This document shows positions 33,342-40,911 of a DNA stretch of 64,000 nucleotides, in pieces. The position numbers and the translations under genes were made by a program. Below the pieces are notes generated by a model. It made no database searches, had not been told where the DNA came from, and saw only the letters and a list, made by a program, of their open reading frames with translations. Origin of the DNA: an uncultured Poribacteria bacterium (lineage in GTDB: Bacteria > Poribacteria > WGA-4E > WGA-3G); the NCBI GenBank assembly GCA_951828515.1, contig OX639992.1, positions 5,186,217-5,250,216 on the forward strand, given 5' to 3'. How positions within the stretch are numbered: the stretch's first letter is position 1; every line of letters starts with the position of its first letter.

Positions 33342-34106
33342 TTACCAAGCAACCCAGCCACCATCAACGGCGATCGTTTGTCCAGTCACCCAGTTCGCTG
33401 CATCTGATGCTAAGAACAGCACCGCGCCGACAACCTCGTCCACTTCACCGACGCGTCCCATCGGGATACGGCGGACAACGTCTTCATAAAATTCCTTGCG
33501 TTGCAAAAGAACATCCGCGAGCGGTGTCCGCGTAAACGCCGGTGCCACAGCGTTCACTGTGACGTTATGGGGTGCCCATTCAACAGCGAGTCCTTTCGTT
33601 AGCAGCACAACACCACCTTTACTCCCTGAATAGGCAGTTCGTAACGGACCGCCTACCAAACCCATTGTCGAAGAGATATTGATAATCTTCCCATTTTCCC
33701 GCTCTATCATCGGTCTCACGAGCGTCTGCGTTAGGAAGAACAGTCCTTTAAGATTCAGATCATAGATCGCGTCCCAATCCTCTTCGGTTAACTCAAGTGC
33801 CGGTTTTGGACGATTGGTACCAGCGTTATTGACGAGGACATCGACTCTACCCCATACATCGAGTGCCGCTTGTGCGCCTGTCGCGACCTGTGCCATATTG
33901 CTCACATCAAACACAACCGACTCCGCTTCACCTCCATTCTCACGAATCTCGCTCGCGACCTCCTCAAGATCAGACGGAGTCCGGCTGTTTAAGATGATTT
34001 TCGCTCCCATCTGTGCAGCGGCGAGTGCAATGCCCCTACCGATGCCTTTTCCGGAACCCGTGATTAACATGACCTTATCTTTCAATTCAAATCCTGGAAA
34101 TGCCAT
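33342..34106 (-). CDS. Short-chain dehydrogenase/reductase (SDR)
   Basis: 254 aa classical SDR. The cofactor motif 'TGSGKGIGRGIA' (about 17-28), the 'NNAG' tetrad and the catalytic Ser/Tyr/Lys ('ISSTMG' and 'YSGSKGG') are intact, followed by 'NAVAPAFTRTPLAD' and the ending 'TGQTIAVDGGWVAW'. It reduces or oxidises a small alcohol or ketone with NAD(P)(H); the substrate is unknown (many relatives are glucose or 3-oxoacyl type). It lies 3 nt downstream of folD on the same strand and is probably cotranscribed with it. The ORF begins at ATG within a good context. Confidence 0.9.
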   Translation of the reverse strand: MAFPGFELKDKVMLITGSGKGIGRGIALAAAQMGAKIILNSRTPSDLEEVASEIRENGGEAESVVFDVSNMAQVATGAQAALDVWGRVDVLVNNAGTNRPKPALELTEEDWDAIYDLNLKGLFFLTQTLVRPMIERENGKIINISSTMGLVGGPLRTAYSGSKGGVVLLTKGLAVEWAPHNVTVNAVAPAFTRTPLADVLLQRKEFYEDVVRRIPMGRVGEVDEVVGAVLFLASDAANWVTGQTIAVDGGWVAW

Positions 34107-34109
34107 ATT

Positions 34110-34943
34110 TTAGCCTCCAATCGCTAATTTCAAAGTATTTTCTAATAACATTGCGCGTGTCATAGGACCAACACCGCCTGGGACCGGGGTAATAAACCCA
34201 GCCACCTCTTTAACTTCCTCAAATTTAACATCCCCAACAGCACGTCCATTGACGTGGTTAATCCCGACATCAATGATTGTAGCACCAGGTTTCACCATTT
34301 CTGCAGTTACAAAGCCCGGTCTACCGACTGCGGCAACGAGAATGTCTGCTTTCTGAACCTCCGCTGTTAAATCTACCGTTCGGGAATGACAATAGGTAAC
34401 GGTAGCATTTCGGTTCAGCAGCATCAATCCAACGGATTTGCCGACCAGCGGACTTCTACCGATACAGACGGCATGTTTACCCTCAATCGGTTCACCTGTC
34501 AGTTCAATCAGGCGGATAATTCCTGTCGGTGTACAAGGTGTCACACCCTCTCGGTTGATGAGGAGATTCCCTAAATTGACCGGATTTAGCCCGTCTGCAT
34601 CTTTATGTGGGTTAATCTTATCAATGACTGCCTCTTTATCTATATTCTCGGGTAGTGGCATTTGCACCAATATCCCATGGATATCCGTTCGCGCATTTAG
34701 GGCTTCAACGTGCGCAATCAGGGTGTCTTGGTTAATGTCTACGGGTAAGCGATGGACTTCGGAGTGGAAATGCACCTTTTCACAGTCACGTTGTTTGTGT
34801 TTGATATAGAGCGTTGAGGCAGGATCATCACCTACTTGAACGACAGCGAGACCTGGTGTGAATGTGAGTTTTTTTATTTTTCGCCGGATCTGGCTCCGGA
34901 CGCGCTTCGCAAGTTGACTACCCTTAAGGAGTTCTGCTGACAA
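34110..34943 (-). CDS. folD: Methylenetetrahydrofolate dehydrogenase/cyclohydrolase FolD
   Basis: 277 aa. It interconverts methylene-, methenyl- and formyl-tetrahydrofolate in one-carbon metabolism. Substrate-site lysine motif 'YIKHKQRDCEKV' (about 47-58), 'GILVQMPLPENID', 'DADGLNPVNLG', then the NADP domain with 'CIGRSPLVGKSVGLML' and 'VGRPGFV', and the closing 'TPVPGGVGPMTRAML'. It starts at TTG, eight nt behind GGAGG. All hallmark motifs are present and the length is normal. The SDR gene follows after 3 nt. Confidence 0.95.
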   Translation of the reverse strand: MSAELLKGSQLAKRVRSQIRRKIKKLTFTPGLAVVQVGDDPASTLYIKHKQRDCEKVHFHSEVHRLPVDINQDTLIAHVEALNARTDIHGILVQMPLPENIDKEAVIDKINPHKDADGLNPVNLGNLLINREGVTPCTPTGIIRLIELTGEPIEGKHAVCIGRSPLVGKSVGLMLLNRNATVTYCHSRTVDLTAEVQKADILVAAVGRPGFVTAEMVKPGATIIDVGINHVNGRAVGDVKFEEVKEVAGFITPVPGGVGPMTRAMLLENTLKLAIGG

Positions 34944-35045
34944 ATCCCTTTTCCTCCAATTTACGCATCTTTTGACGCAATGTGGTATTGCAGAATGATT
35001 CGGTTCTCTTGTAGGAGGGATTTCTGAATCCCGACACTTCTAAAG

Positions 35046-35084
35046 CAAAAGAGAGCCTCCACCTGTAGAAATTGGTGACTCTCT
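35046..35084 (-). terminator. Intrinsic terminator of the KAEG-repeat membrane protein
   Basis: Read on the minus strand: AGAGAG/CTCTCT and CACC/GGTG stems with an internal loop, followed by TTTTGCTTT. It lies just after the stop of the gene at 35098. Confidence 0.6.
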
Positions 35085-35097
35085 GACGTTAGAAGCC

Positions 35098-35571
35098 CTA
35101 TTCAGTCCCGTTTTGTGGCACACCAGGAGGCGGTTCAGTGAATGTCTCGCCCCGCGCCTCCGCCGCCGCTCGACGGGCATGCCATGCCGCGATCTCTTGA
35201 TAAACCTCGGCTTTGCCTTCGGCTTTGCCCTCGGCTTTGCCCTCGGCTTTGCCCTCGGCTTTGGCGGCCTGAATCTGCTTTTCTTGTCTCGCTAAATACC
35301 AATCTGACAATAACATGAGTAAATCTATGCCTCCCACTATCATTCCAACGAATGCTGCACCAACGGGAATAAAGTCCGAAATATCTTTCAGCACATTTTG
35401 AATAGATTCGTGCCCCTGCCAACTTCTCGTCAGCTCATAATCTAAAGCGATATAACCGTAAATGATAACGAAGAGAGAAATCAGAAATAGGGCAACTCCC
35501 GCTTTTCCTGTTCGCCAAAAATCTCTTACAGTCCGCCAGAATGCACCCAATTTTTTCAAAATGTCCTCCAT
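35098..35571 (-). CDS. Small membrane protein with KAEG tandem repeats
   Basis: 157 aa from the ATG at 35571; a TTG at codon 5 has a better-spaced GGAGG and is an alternative. Two membrane segments are clear (about 20-42, 'AGVALFLISLFVIIYGYIAL' and about 66-88, 'PVGAAFVGMIVGGIDLLMLL'). A hydrophilic C-terminal part contains four to five KAEG units (35206-35265) encoded by a 12-bp repeat, probably a charged helix or coiled coil. The upstream 56 codons of the open frame are unlikely to be translated. No family is recognised. It is divergent from the FIST gene. Confidence 0.6.
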   Translation of the reverse strand: MEDILKKLGAFWRTVRDFWRTGKAGVALFLISLFVIIYGYIALDYELTRSWQGHESIQNVLKDISDFIPVGAAFVGMIVGGIDLLMLLSDWYLARQEKQIQAAKAEGKAEGKAEGKAEGKAEVYQEIAAWHARRAAAEARGETFTEPPPGVPQNGTE

Positions 35572-35655
35572 CAAATTAAAAATATAATAACACGTCCCGC
35601 ATGGATTGTCAACGAAAAATCTGTTGCCTTGTTGCCTGCCTTTTTCAACTAATTG

Positions 35656-35684
35656 TTGACCTTTTCTCGTGGATACTGTATTAT
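35656..35684 (+). promoter_or_regulatory. Sigma-70 promoter of the FIST gene
   Basis: TTGACC (35656-35661), 17-bp spacer, TATTAT (35679-35684), 25 nt before the ATG at 35710. Near consensus. Confidence 0.7.
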
Positions 35685-35709
35685 TTACGGCAAAAGGTAG
35701 GTGAGCAAG

Positions 35710-36882
35710 ATGATACATGTAGGTGTGGGACATTCGCAAAGCCTCTCAACTGTGGAAGCCGCGGCGCGCGCAACACTGATGGCGATGGGTAACGCCGGTA
35801 TCGCTAAAGCCGATCTCGCCATCGTATTTGCGACTATCAACTATCAAACGGAGTATGAGGACCTGTACCAAGCGGTTCAATCCAATTCCAGTTGTGATGA
35901 ACTCATTGGATGTAGTGGGATGAGCGTTCTGACTTCAGCTGGGGAGTTTGAAGAAGAACCTGCTCTCGCAGTAATGGTTATCCGTAGCGAGCAACTTTCG
36001 GCAGTATCCTTTAGCGCGCAAGGCACGGCAGCCGAAGTGGGTGAGCAGATACAAAAAGACATTCAGCAAGAACTCAATGATGATTCCCTTCTCGTAATTT
36101 TCCCAGATGTTCGGGCTGTGAATCCAGCAGAACTCGTGAAGCATATTGGTGATGACGGCACAGAACTGCCTGTCGTGGGTGCCGCTGTTTCTGGTGATGC
36201 AACAGGTGCACAAATGTATCATTGGAAAGGAGAAGAGGCAACGGAAGGGGGACTGACGGGTATCCTCTTAACGGGTGATTTCAACACAGAGATCGGCGTC
36301 GCACAAGGATGCCAACCCATCGGTAGACCCCGTGAAGTGACAAGAGCAGAAGGACGCGTTATTTTTGAGTTGGACGGTGAACCGGCATTGGAAAACTTTA
36401 AAGGGGCGCTACAACTACTAACCCAAGATGATATTCGTCGCTCAGGTGGCACAGTTTTCGTCGGCATCGCAATGGATCCTGAAAACAAAAATCCGATCCG
36501 CGGTGATTTTCTGATCCGTAATCTTGTCGGTATTAATGAGGAGCATGCGGCACTGGCTGTATCCGAGGAAGTAACGGAAGGACAATTGGTGCAGTTCCAT
36601 CTGCGAAATCCGAACGCCGCCGCAGACGAAATACAAGCGATTATCACACAATTAGCCGAGAAAACACGGCAACATTCGCCCGCATTCGGGCTCTATTTCA
36701 ACTGCTTAGGTCGTGGTAAGGGGCTATACGGCGCAGCGAATCACGACATCGGTGTTATCCAAGAAAAGTTTCCGGGACTCCCCGTTATCGGGTTTTTCGG
36801 GAATTCGGAGTTCGCACCGATCGGTGGACGCAACTTTGCACATGCCTATACCGGTGTGTTTGTGCTTTGCACTGCAAACTGA
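35710..36882 (+). CDS. FIST N/C sensory domain protein
   Basis: 390 aa. It starts at the ATG at 35710, behind GGTGAG; the GTG at 35701 is less likely. The N-terminal FIST domain shows 'DLAIVFATINYQTEYEDLYQ' and 'ELIGCSGMSVLTSAGEFEEE'. Then 'PVVGAAVSGDATGAQMYHW' and the C-terminal FIST_C part 'FGLYFNCLGRGKGLYGAANH' and 'PVIGFFGNSEFAPIGG' complete the match. FIST domains are thought to bind small ligands such as amino acids and are usually joined to kinases or GGDEF domains; here it stands alone. The SMP-30 gene follows after 17 nt. Confidence 0.9.
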   Translation: MIHVGVGHSQSLSTVEAAARATLMAMGNAGIAKADLAIVFATINYQTEYEDLYQAVQSNSSCDELIGCSGMSVLTSAGEFEEEPALAVMVIRSEQLSAVSFSAQGTAAEVGEQIQKDIQQELNDDSLLVIFPDVRAVNPAELVKHIGDDGTELPVVGAAVSGDATGAQMYHWKGEEATEGGLTGILLTGDFNTEIGVAQGCQPIGRPREVTRAEGRVIFELDGEPALENFKGALQLLTQDDIRRSGGTVFVGIAMDPENKNPIRGDFLIRNLVGINEEHAALAVSEEVTEGQLVQFHLRNPNAAADEIQAIITQLAEKTRQHSPAFGLYFNCLGRGKGLYGAANHDIGVIQEKFPGLPVIGFFGNSEFAPIGGRNFAHAYTGVFVLCTAN

Positions 36883-36899
36883 ATTCGAAGGATCGAAAA

Positions 36900-37736
36900 A
36901 TGAACGAAGAACTTTTCATCAGTCAGGAATTTACACCCGTTAACGGATTTACATCAGGAATCGAGGGACCCGCCTGTGATGCAGCGGGAAATCTATACGC
37001 TGTTAACTATGAACGACAGCACACCATCGGCAAGGTAACCCCCGATGGTGCTTCGAGCGTTTTTGTTGAACTTCCGAACGGCAGCATCGGCAACGGTATC
37101 CGTTTCAACAGCGAAGGTTTTATGTTCATCGCTGACTACACAAACCACAATGTCTTGAAGGTGGATATGGATACACGGAACATTACTGTCCATGCCCACG
37201 AACCGACAATGAATCAACCCAACGATATCGCCATCGGTGCGAACGATATTCTCTATGCGAGCGATCCGAATTGGAACGCGTCAACCGGGCAAATCTGGAG
37301 AGTGGACACAGACGGAGAGGTAACACTACTGGAAGCGGATATGGGCACAACAAACGGTATAGAAGTGAGTCCCGATGAGAAGGTGCTTTATGTCAACGAA
37401 TCCGCACAACGGAACGTCTGGGCTTATGACCTGTCCCCTGAAGGCGAAATTAGCAATAAACGCCTTCTGATTCAGTTCCCGGATTTCAACATGGACGGAA
37501 TGCGATGTGATATTGAAGGAAATATCTATGTCACTCGGCACGGCAAAGGCACCGTCGCGAAACTCTCACCGGCAGGTGAGGTACTGTTAGAAGTCCAGTT
37601 AACGGGGAAACTTTGCTCCAATATCGCTTTTGGCGGTCCGGACGGATGTACCTGTTACGTCACAATGGCGGACAGGGGGAATGTAGAAGTGTTCCGTGCC
37701 GACCTACCCGGCAGAAGTTGGCAGTTATTTCAATAA
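36900..37736 (+). CDS. SMP-30/gluconolactonase-like beta-propeller
   Basis: 278 aa. It starts at the ATG behind GAAGGA, not at the upstream TTG-type codon at 36867. Blades carry 'GPACDAAGNLYAVNY', 'NGIRFNSEGFMFIADYTNHN', 'QPNDIAIGANDILYASDPNW', 'TTNGIEVSPDEKVLYVNES' and 'DGMRCDIEGNIYVTRHGKG'. The Glu, Asn and Asp that bind the metal in SMP-30 lactonases can be placed in these strands. The likely activity is hydrolysis of a sugar lactone, but the substrate is unknown. It lies 17 nt behind the FIST gene, likely in one operon. Confidence 0.88.
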   Translation: MNEELFISQEFTPVNGFTSGIEGPACDAAGNLYAVNYERQHTIGKVTPDGASSVFVELPNGSIGNGIRFNSEGFMFIADYTNHNVLKVDMDTRNITVHAHEPTMNQPNDIAIGANDILYASDPNWNASTGQIWRVDTDGEVTLLEADMGTTNGIEVSPDEKVLYVNESAQRNVWAYDLSPEGEISNKRLLIQFPDFNMDGMRCDIEGNIYVTRHGKGTVAKLSPAGEVLLEVQLTGKLCSNIAFGGPDGCTCYVTMADRGNVEVFRADLPGRSWQLFQ

Positions 37737-37746
37737 CGAGGCCTCC

Positions 37747-37775
37747 TTGACAGGTACCATATTTTGTGGTATCAT
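37747..37775 (+). promoter_or_regulatory. Sigma-70 promoter of the LamG gene
   Basis: TTGACA (37747-37752), 17-bp spacer, TATCAT (37770-37775), 35 nt before the GTG start. Confidence 0.75.
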
Positions 37776-37809
37776 TGTTACATATAACTGTCTATTATGG
37801 AGGTAACAC

Positions 37810-38592
37810 GTGAAACAACTGTTTATTGTCTTAATACTCGCTCTGGTTTGCAGCACTTATGCCGCTGCCGATTTGCTGGAAGGGCTTGTTCTCTACATGC
37901 CGCTTGATGAAGGTGCTGGCAATAATGTTGATGACTTTTCCGAAAACGGCTTTACGGGTGAACTGAACGGCGGCCCCAAGTGGGTTGATGGTAAATTCGG
38001 AAAGGCTCTTGAATTTAGCGCGTCCAGCGATTTCGTCGCTGTTGAGGACGACGCGGTTTTCCACATTGAAGACGAAATCACACAAGCCGCATGGATTAAT
38101 CTTGACCGGCTGCCGAGTGCACACGCTATCGTTTTTGGCACTCGCATGGGTGGCGGTGGAAGACACATCGGATTCGGCTATGGGATGAACCCCGGTAACG
38201 GCATCAAAGTCTGGACGAATGGTGCTGGCGGCGGGTTCTTAGACATCAACGATAACAAGACCGGTCTTGACACTGGTAAATGGTATTACCTGTCTTATAC
38301 TCATACGAGCGACAACAAAGGCAAAGTCAAGATTTACGTAGACGGCAAAGTTACGCACGAGCAGGACTCTAACAACCCTGTCGCACCCGCAGGTGCAACA
38401 AGCCAAGTTCAGATCGGGACTTGGTCTGGTGAAGCGTGGCCCGGTATTGTTGACGAGGTTCGGCTCTGGAATCGTGCCCTCTCTGATGACGAGATGGAAC
38501 AGAGTATGGAGATGGGGGCGGATGAATTTTTGGCTGTGAATCCAAAAGATAAACTTGCCACATCTTGGGGCAAAATTAAGAGACTTCGCTAA
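37810..38592 (+). CDS. Secreted LamG domain protein with conserved C-terminal tail
   Basis: 260 aa. It starts at GTG, behind GGAGG. A signal peptide of about 20 residues (ends near TYAAA) precedes one LamG domain: 'LVLYMPLDEGAGNNVDDFSE', 'FSASSDFVAVEDDAVFHIED', 'GFGYGMNPGNG', 'GKVKIYVDGKV' and the closing 'GIVDEVRLWNRALSDDEMEQ'. The end, 'PKDKLATSWGKIKRLR', matches the tails of the proteins at 81, 921 and 3874. The gene is bounded by its own promoter and terminator, so it is a single-gene unit. The ligand is unknown. Confidence 0.87.
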   Translation: MKQLFIVLILALVCSTYAAADLLEGLVLYMPLDEGAGNNVDDFSENGFTGELNGGPKWVDGKFGKALEFSASSDFVAVEDDAVFHIEDEITQAAWINLDRLPSAHAIVFGTRMGGGGRHIGFGYGMNPGNGIKVWTNGAGGGFLDINDNKTGLDTGKWYYLSYTHTSDNKGKVKIYVDGKVTHEQDSNNPVAPAGATSQVQIGTWSGEAWPGIVDEVRLWNRALSDDEMEQSMEMGADEFLAVNPKDKLATSWGKIKRLR

Positions 38593-38599
38593 CAGAAAC

Positions 38600-38633
38600 G
38601 AGGCGGCAATTTTTGTCGCCTCTCTTTATTTTT
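38600..38633 (+). terminator. Intrinsic terminator of the LamG gene
   Basis: GAGGCGGCA/TGTCGCCTC stem with a short loop of T residues, followed by TCTCTTTATTTTT. It starts 8 nt after the stop codon. Confidence 0.8.
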
Positions 38634-38737
38634 CCATACCCGGTAGGTACGGTTTGTAACCGCACTGGACATTGTTAGGAAATTGTCGAAATAAATTTCT
38701 CATCTTCATATAAGAAAGCCACGAGACACCGGACACT

Positions 38738-39289
38738 ATGGAAAATTACGAATCCGTCCTAAAACGCCTTGAGAAAACGGCAAAACAGTATACCAATATC
38801 GCGCCAGAAAATGGACAATTTCTCTCTATCCTTATCCGTTCCATTCAAGCGCAAAACGTACTCGAAGTCGGGACGAGCAACGGCTACTCCACAATATGGC
38901 TCGCTGCTGCCCTGAAGCAGACAGGGGGCAGACTCATTACCCTTGAGTTTGATCAGAAACGGGCAGAAGAAGCACAAGCACATCTTCAGGAAGTCGGGTT
39001 AGACAGTATCGTCGAAGTCCGCGTCGGAAACGCGCTCGACGAAATCCCGAATTGCGATGCTACCTTTGATCTTGTATTCCTTGACGCGGAGAAAAACGAG
39101 TATCGACGCTATCTTGAATTGGCGTTACCGAACATCCGTCCTGGGGGTCTAATCGTCGCTGATGACACCGTAACAATGCGCGATGAAATGCCTGACTATG
39201 TCGAATTCGTCTTTAACACACCGCTACTACACTCTATTGACATTCCTTTGGACGATGGTGTTATTTTGAGTTATAGAACCGAGGCATAG
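38738..39289 (+). CDS. Class I SAM-dependent O-methyltransferase
   Basis: 183 aa. The SAM-binding glycine motif 'VLEVGTSNGYSTIWLA' (about 42-57), the acidic 'ITLEFDQ' loop, and 'DLVFLDAEKNEY' then 'LRPGGLIVADD'-like 'IRPGGLIVADDT' place it in the catechol/caffeoyl-CoA O-methyltransferase (Methyltransf_3/24) group. The N-terminal 30 residues are short for that group. The methyl acceptor is unknown. A hairpin repeat (GGTAGGTACGGTTTGTAACC) lies upstream at 38641. The aminotransferase gene follows and may be on the same transcript. Confidence 0.85.
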   Translation: MENYESVLKRLEKTAKQYTNIAPENGQFLSILIRSIQAQNVLEVGTSNGYSTIWLAAALKQTGGRLITLEFDQKRAEEAQAHLQEVGLDSIVEVRVGNALDEIPNCDATFDLVFLDAEKNEYRRYLELALPNIRPGGLIVADDTVTMRDEMPDYVEFVFNTPLLHSIDIPLDDGVILSYRTEA

Positions 39290-39392
39290 GTGTTGATAGC
39301 ACATTAACGTTGATGGAGAGGTATCCAAAATTTCCGTTCAGTCTAAACTCTCTGACAAATCAGCCCGTTTCACCGAATCCGTCATCCGCGGT

Positions 39393-40526
39393 ATGACGCA
39401 ACTCTGCCTGCGCTATGATGCAATCAACCTCTCCCAAGGCACCCCAGCATATCAACCGCCTCCTGAAGTCAAAGCCGCCGCAATCGAAGCGATTCAAGAA
39501 GGCTATAATCAGTACAGCATCACGTGGGGAGCACCGGCGTTTCGTGAAGCAATCGCTCATAAAATGACGACCTTCAACTGCATCCCCACGGATCCCGATA
39601 GAAACGTGACTGTCACGTGTGGTTCAACCGAAGGCATGCTCTCCTCGCTTCTCGCAATCATCAATCCCGACGACGAGATTATTATCTTTGAACCTTTTTA
39701 TGAAAACTACGGACCGGATACCATCATCTCTGGTGCCAAACCCGTCTATGTAGCATTGCAAGAGACCCCTGCATCTGACGGAAACCCTATCCGTTTTACC
39801 TACGACGCAACCGAACTCCGGGATGCGTTCTCCGCCAACACAAAAGCGATCGTCATAAACACGCCGAATAATCCACTCGGTAAGGTTTTCACCGAAGTTG
39901 AGCTTCAAGAGATCGCTGACCTTTGCTGTGAGTACGACTGCCTCGCGATCACCGATGAAATATATGAGCACATGATTTATGATGATACGTCCCATCTCAG
40001 TATCGGTTCACTACCGCAGATGCGGGATCGGACGATTACCGTCTCAGGATTGAGCAAGGCATATTCCATGACAGGATGGCGATTAGGGTACGTCATTGCC
40101 CCAGAGACCTTGACCGATGCTATCCGCAAAATGCATGACTTCCTGACAGTCGGGGCACCACATCCGCTTCAGCGTGCTGGCGTTGTTGCCCTCAATTTGC
40201 CGCCGAGTTACCATGCGACCTTGGTCGCGAAATACGACAAGAATCGCAAATATCTCGTCGATAACCTCACAAAAGCCGGGTTCCGTTGTCATGAACCGGA
40301 GGGTGCGTATTACATCATGACCGATATCACCGATTTTGGGTTTCCCGATGATACAACCTTTGCCCACTGGTTGGTGAAAGAAATCGGGGTAGGGGGTGTG
40401 CCGGGTTCGAGTTTCTACAGTCGTCCACACCTCGGTAAGACGAAATTTCGGTTCATGTTTAGTATGGCGGACGACATCCTCGCCGAAGCCGTCGAACGTT
40501 TGATGCAGATCAAAGCGAAAATCTGA
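39393..40526 (+). CDS. Class I/II PLP-dependent aminotransferase
   Basis: 377 aa as given from the first ordinary start codon. The PLP motifs are 'INLSQGTPAYQPP', 'NTPNNPLGKVFT', 'CLAITDEIYEHMIYDD', 'VSGLSKAYSMTGWRLGYV' (lysine that binds PLP) and the terminal 'KTKFRFMFSM'. Relatives include kynurenine and aspartate/alanine-type aminotransferases; the exact substrate is not clear. The frame stays open upstream with 'SDKSARFTESVIRG', which belongs to the family N-terminus. That extension could start at ATT at 39330, which lies 8 nt behind GGAGAGG, giving 398 aa. A TAG lies upstream of it, and no other usual start codon is available in that extension. Confidence 0.9.
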   Translation: MTQLCLRYDAINLSQGTPAYQPPPEVKAAAIEAIQEGYNQYSITWGAPAFREAIAHKMTTFNCIPTDPDRNVTVTCGSTEGMLSSLLAIINPDDEIIIFEPFYENYGPDTIISGAKPVYVALQETPASDGNPIRFTYDATELRDAFSANTKAIVINTPNNPLGKVFTEVELQEIADLCCEYDCLAITDEIYEHMIYDDTSHLSIGSLPQMRDRTITVSGLSKAYSMTGWRLGYVIAPETLTDAIRKMHDFLTVGAPHPLQRAGVVALNLPPSYHATLVAKYDKNRKYLVDNLTKAGFRCHEPEGAYYIMTDITDFGFPDDTTFAHWLVKEIGVGGVPGSSFYSRPHLGKTKFRFMFSMADDILAEAVERLMQIKAKI

Positions 40527-40609
40527 AAAGGTAGTAGGCATACTCAGTATGCCATTCACAATTTTTATCCAGAGGCAGTAGCACGAACTATGTTAGTGTC
40601 ATTCAGTTC

Positions 40610-40690
40610 TCCTGTAGGAGGGATCTCCGCATTCCGACTCCTAACTATAATCTTGAAAATCCTCTAATCCTGAAAATCCTGATTCAGACA
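40610..40690. repeat. Two dispersed repeat elements in tandem
   Basis: TGTAGGAGGGATCTCCGCAT with a following CCGACTC (40612-40640) belongs to the element also seen at 13694, 23802 and 35010. AATCCTGAAAATCCTGATTC (about 40665) matches the copy at 29285. Confidence 0.5.
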
Positions 40691-40703
40691 ATGGATACCA
40701 AAA

Positions 40704-40910
40704 ATGGACATCTCTCTTGAAAACGAAACACAACATATTTACAGAAAAGAAATTGAGGCATTGATTCAGCGAGACGAGAAGTATAGAGACTTGGGGTCCA
40801 CTGAACTTGAAGCGATTGTGCGTGCATTTGAACTGACTTTAACGAATGGGCGAGAGAAGGTTCGAGCTCAAATGCTTTACGACCTCATCCACCAAAAGCG
40901 AGACGACTGA
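40704..40910 (+). CDS. Small conserved-looking protein upstream of the Rad50-like ATPase
   Basis: 68 aa, acidic and helical, with no signal peptide, no membrane span and no recognised domain. It begins 'MDISLENETQHIYRKEIEAL' and ends at a TGA one nucleotide before the Rad50-like ATG. The near-overlap implies translational coupling and a common function. Whether the 68 residues form a clamp or adaptor for the ATPase cannot be seen. Coding character (regular codon use, suitable context) supports a real gene, but the ribosome-binding site is weak. Confidence 0.55.
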   Translation: MDISLENETQHIYRKEIEALIQRDEKYRDLGSTELEAIVRAFELTLTNGREKVRAQMLYDLIHQKRDD

Positions 40911-40911
40911 T

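Noticed and set aside
35113-35422. ORFs with repeated F-A-L-G or G-Q-S-R units opposite the KAEG repeat
   Set aside because: They are other-frame readings of the 12-bp repeat in the real minus-strand gene.
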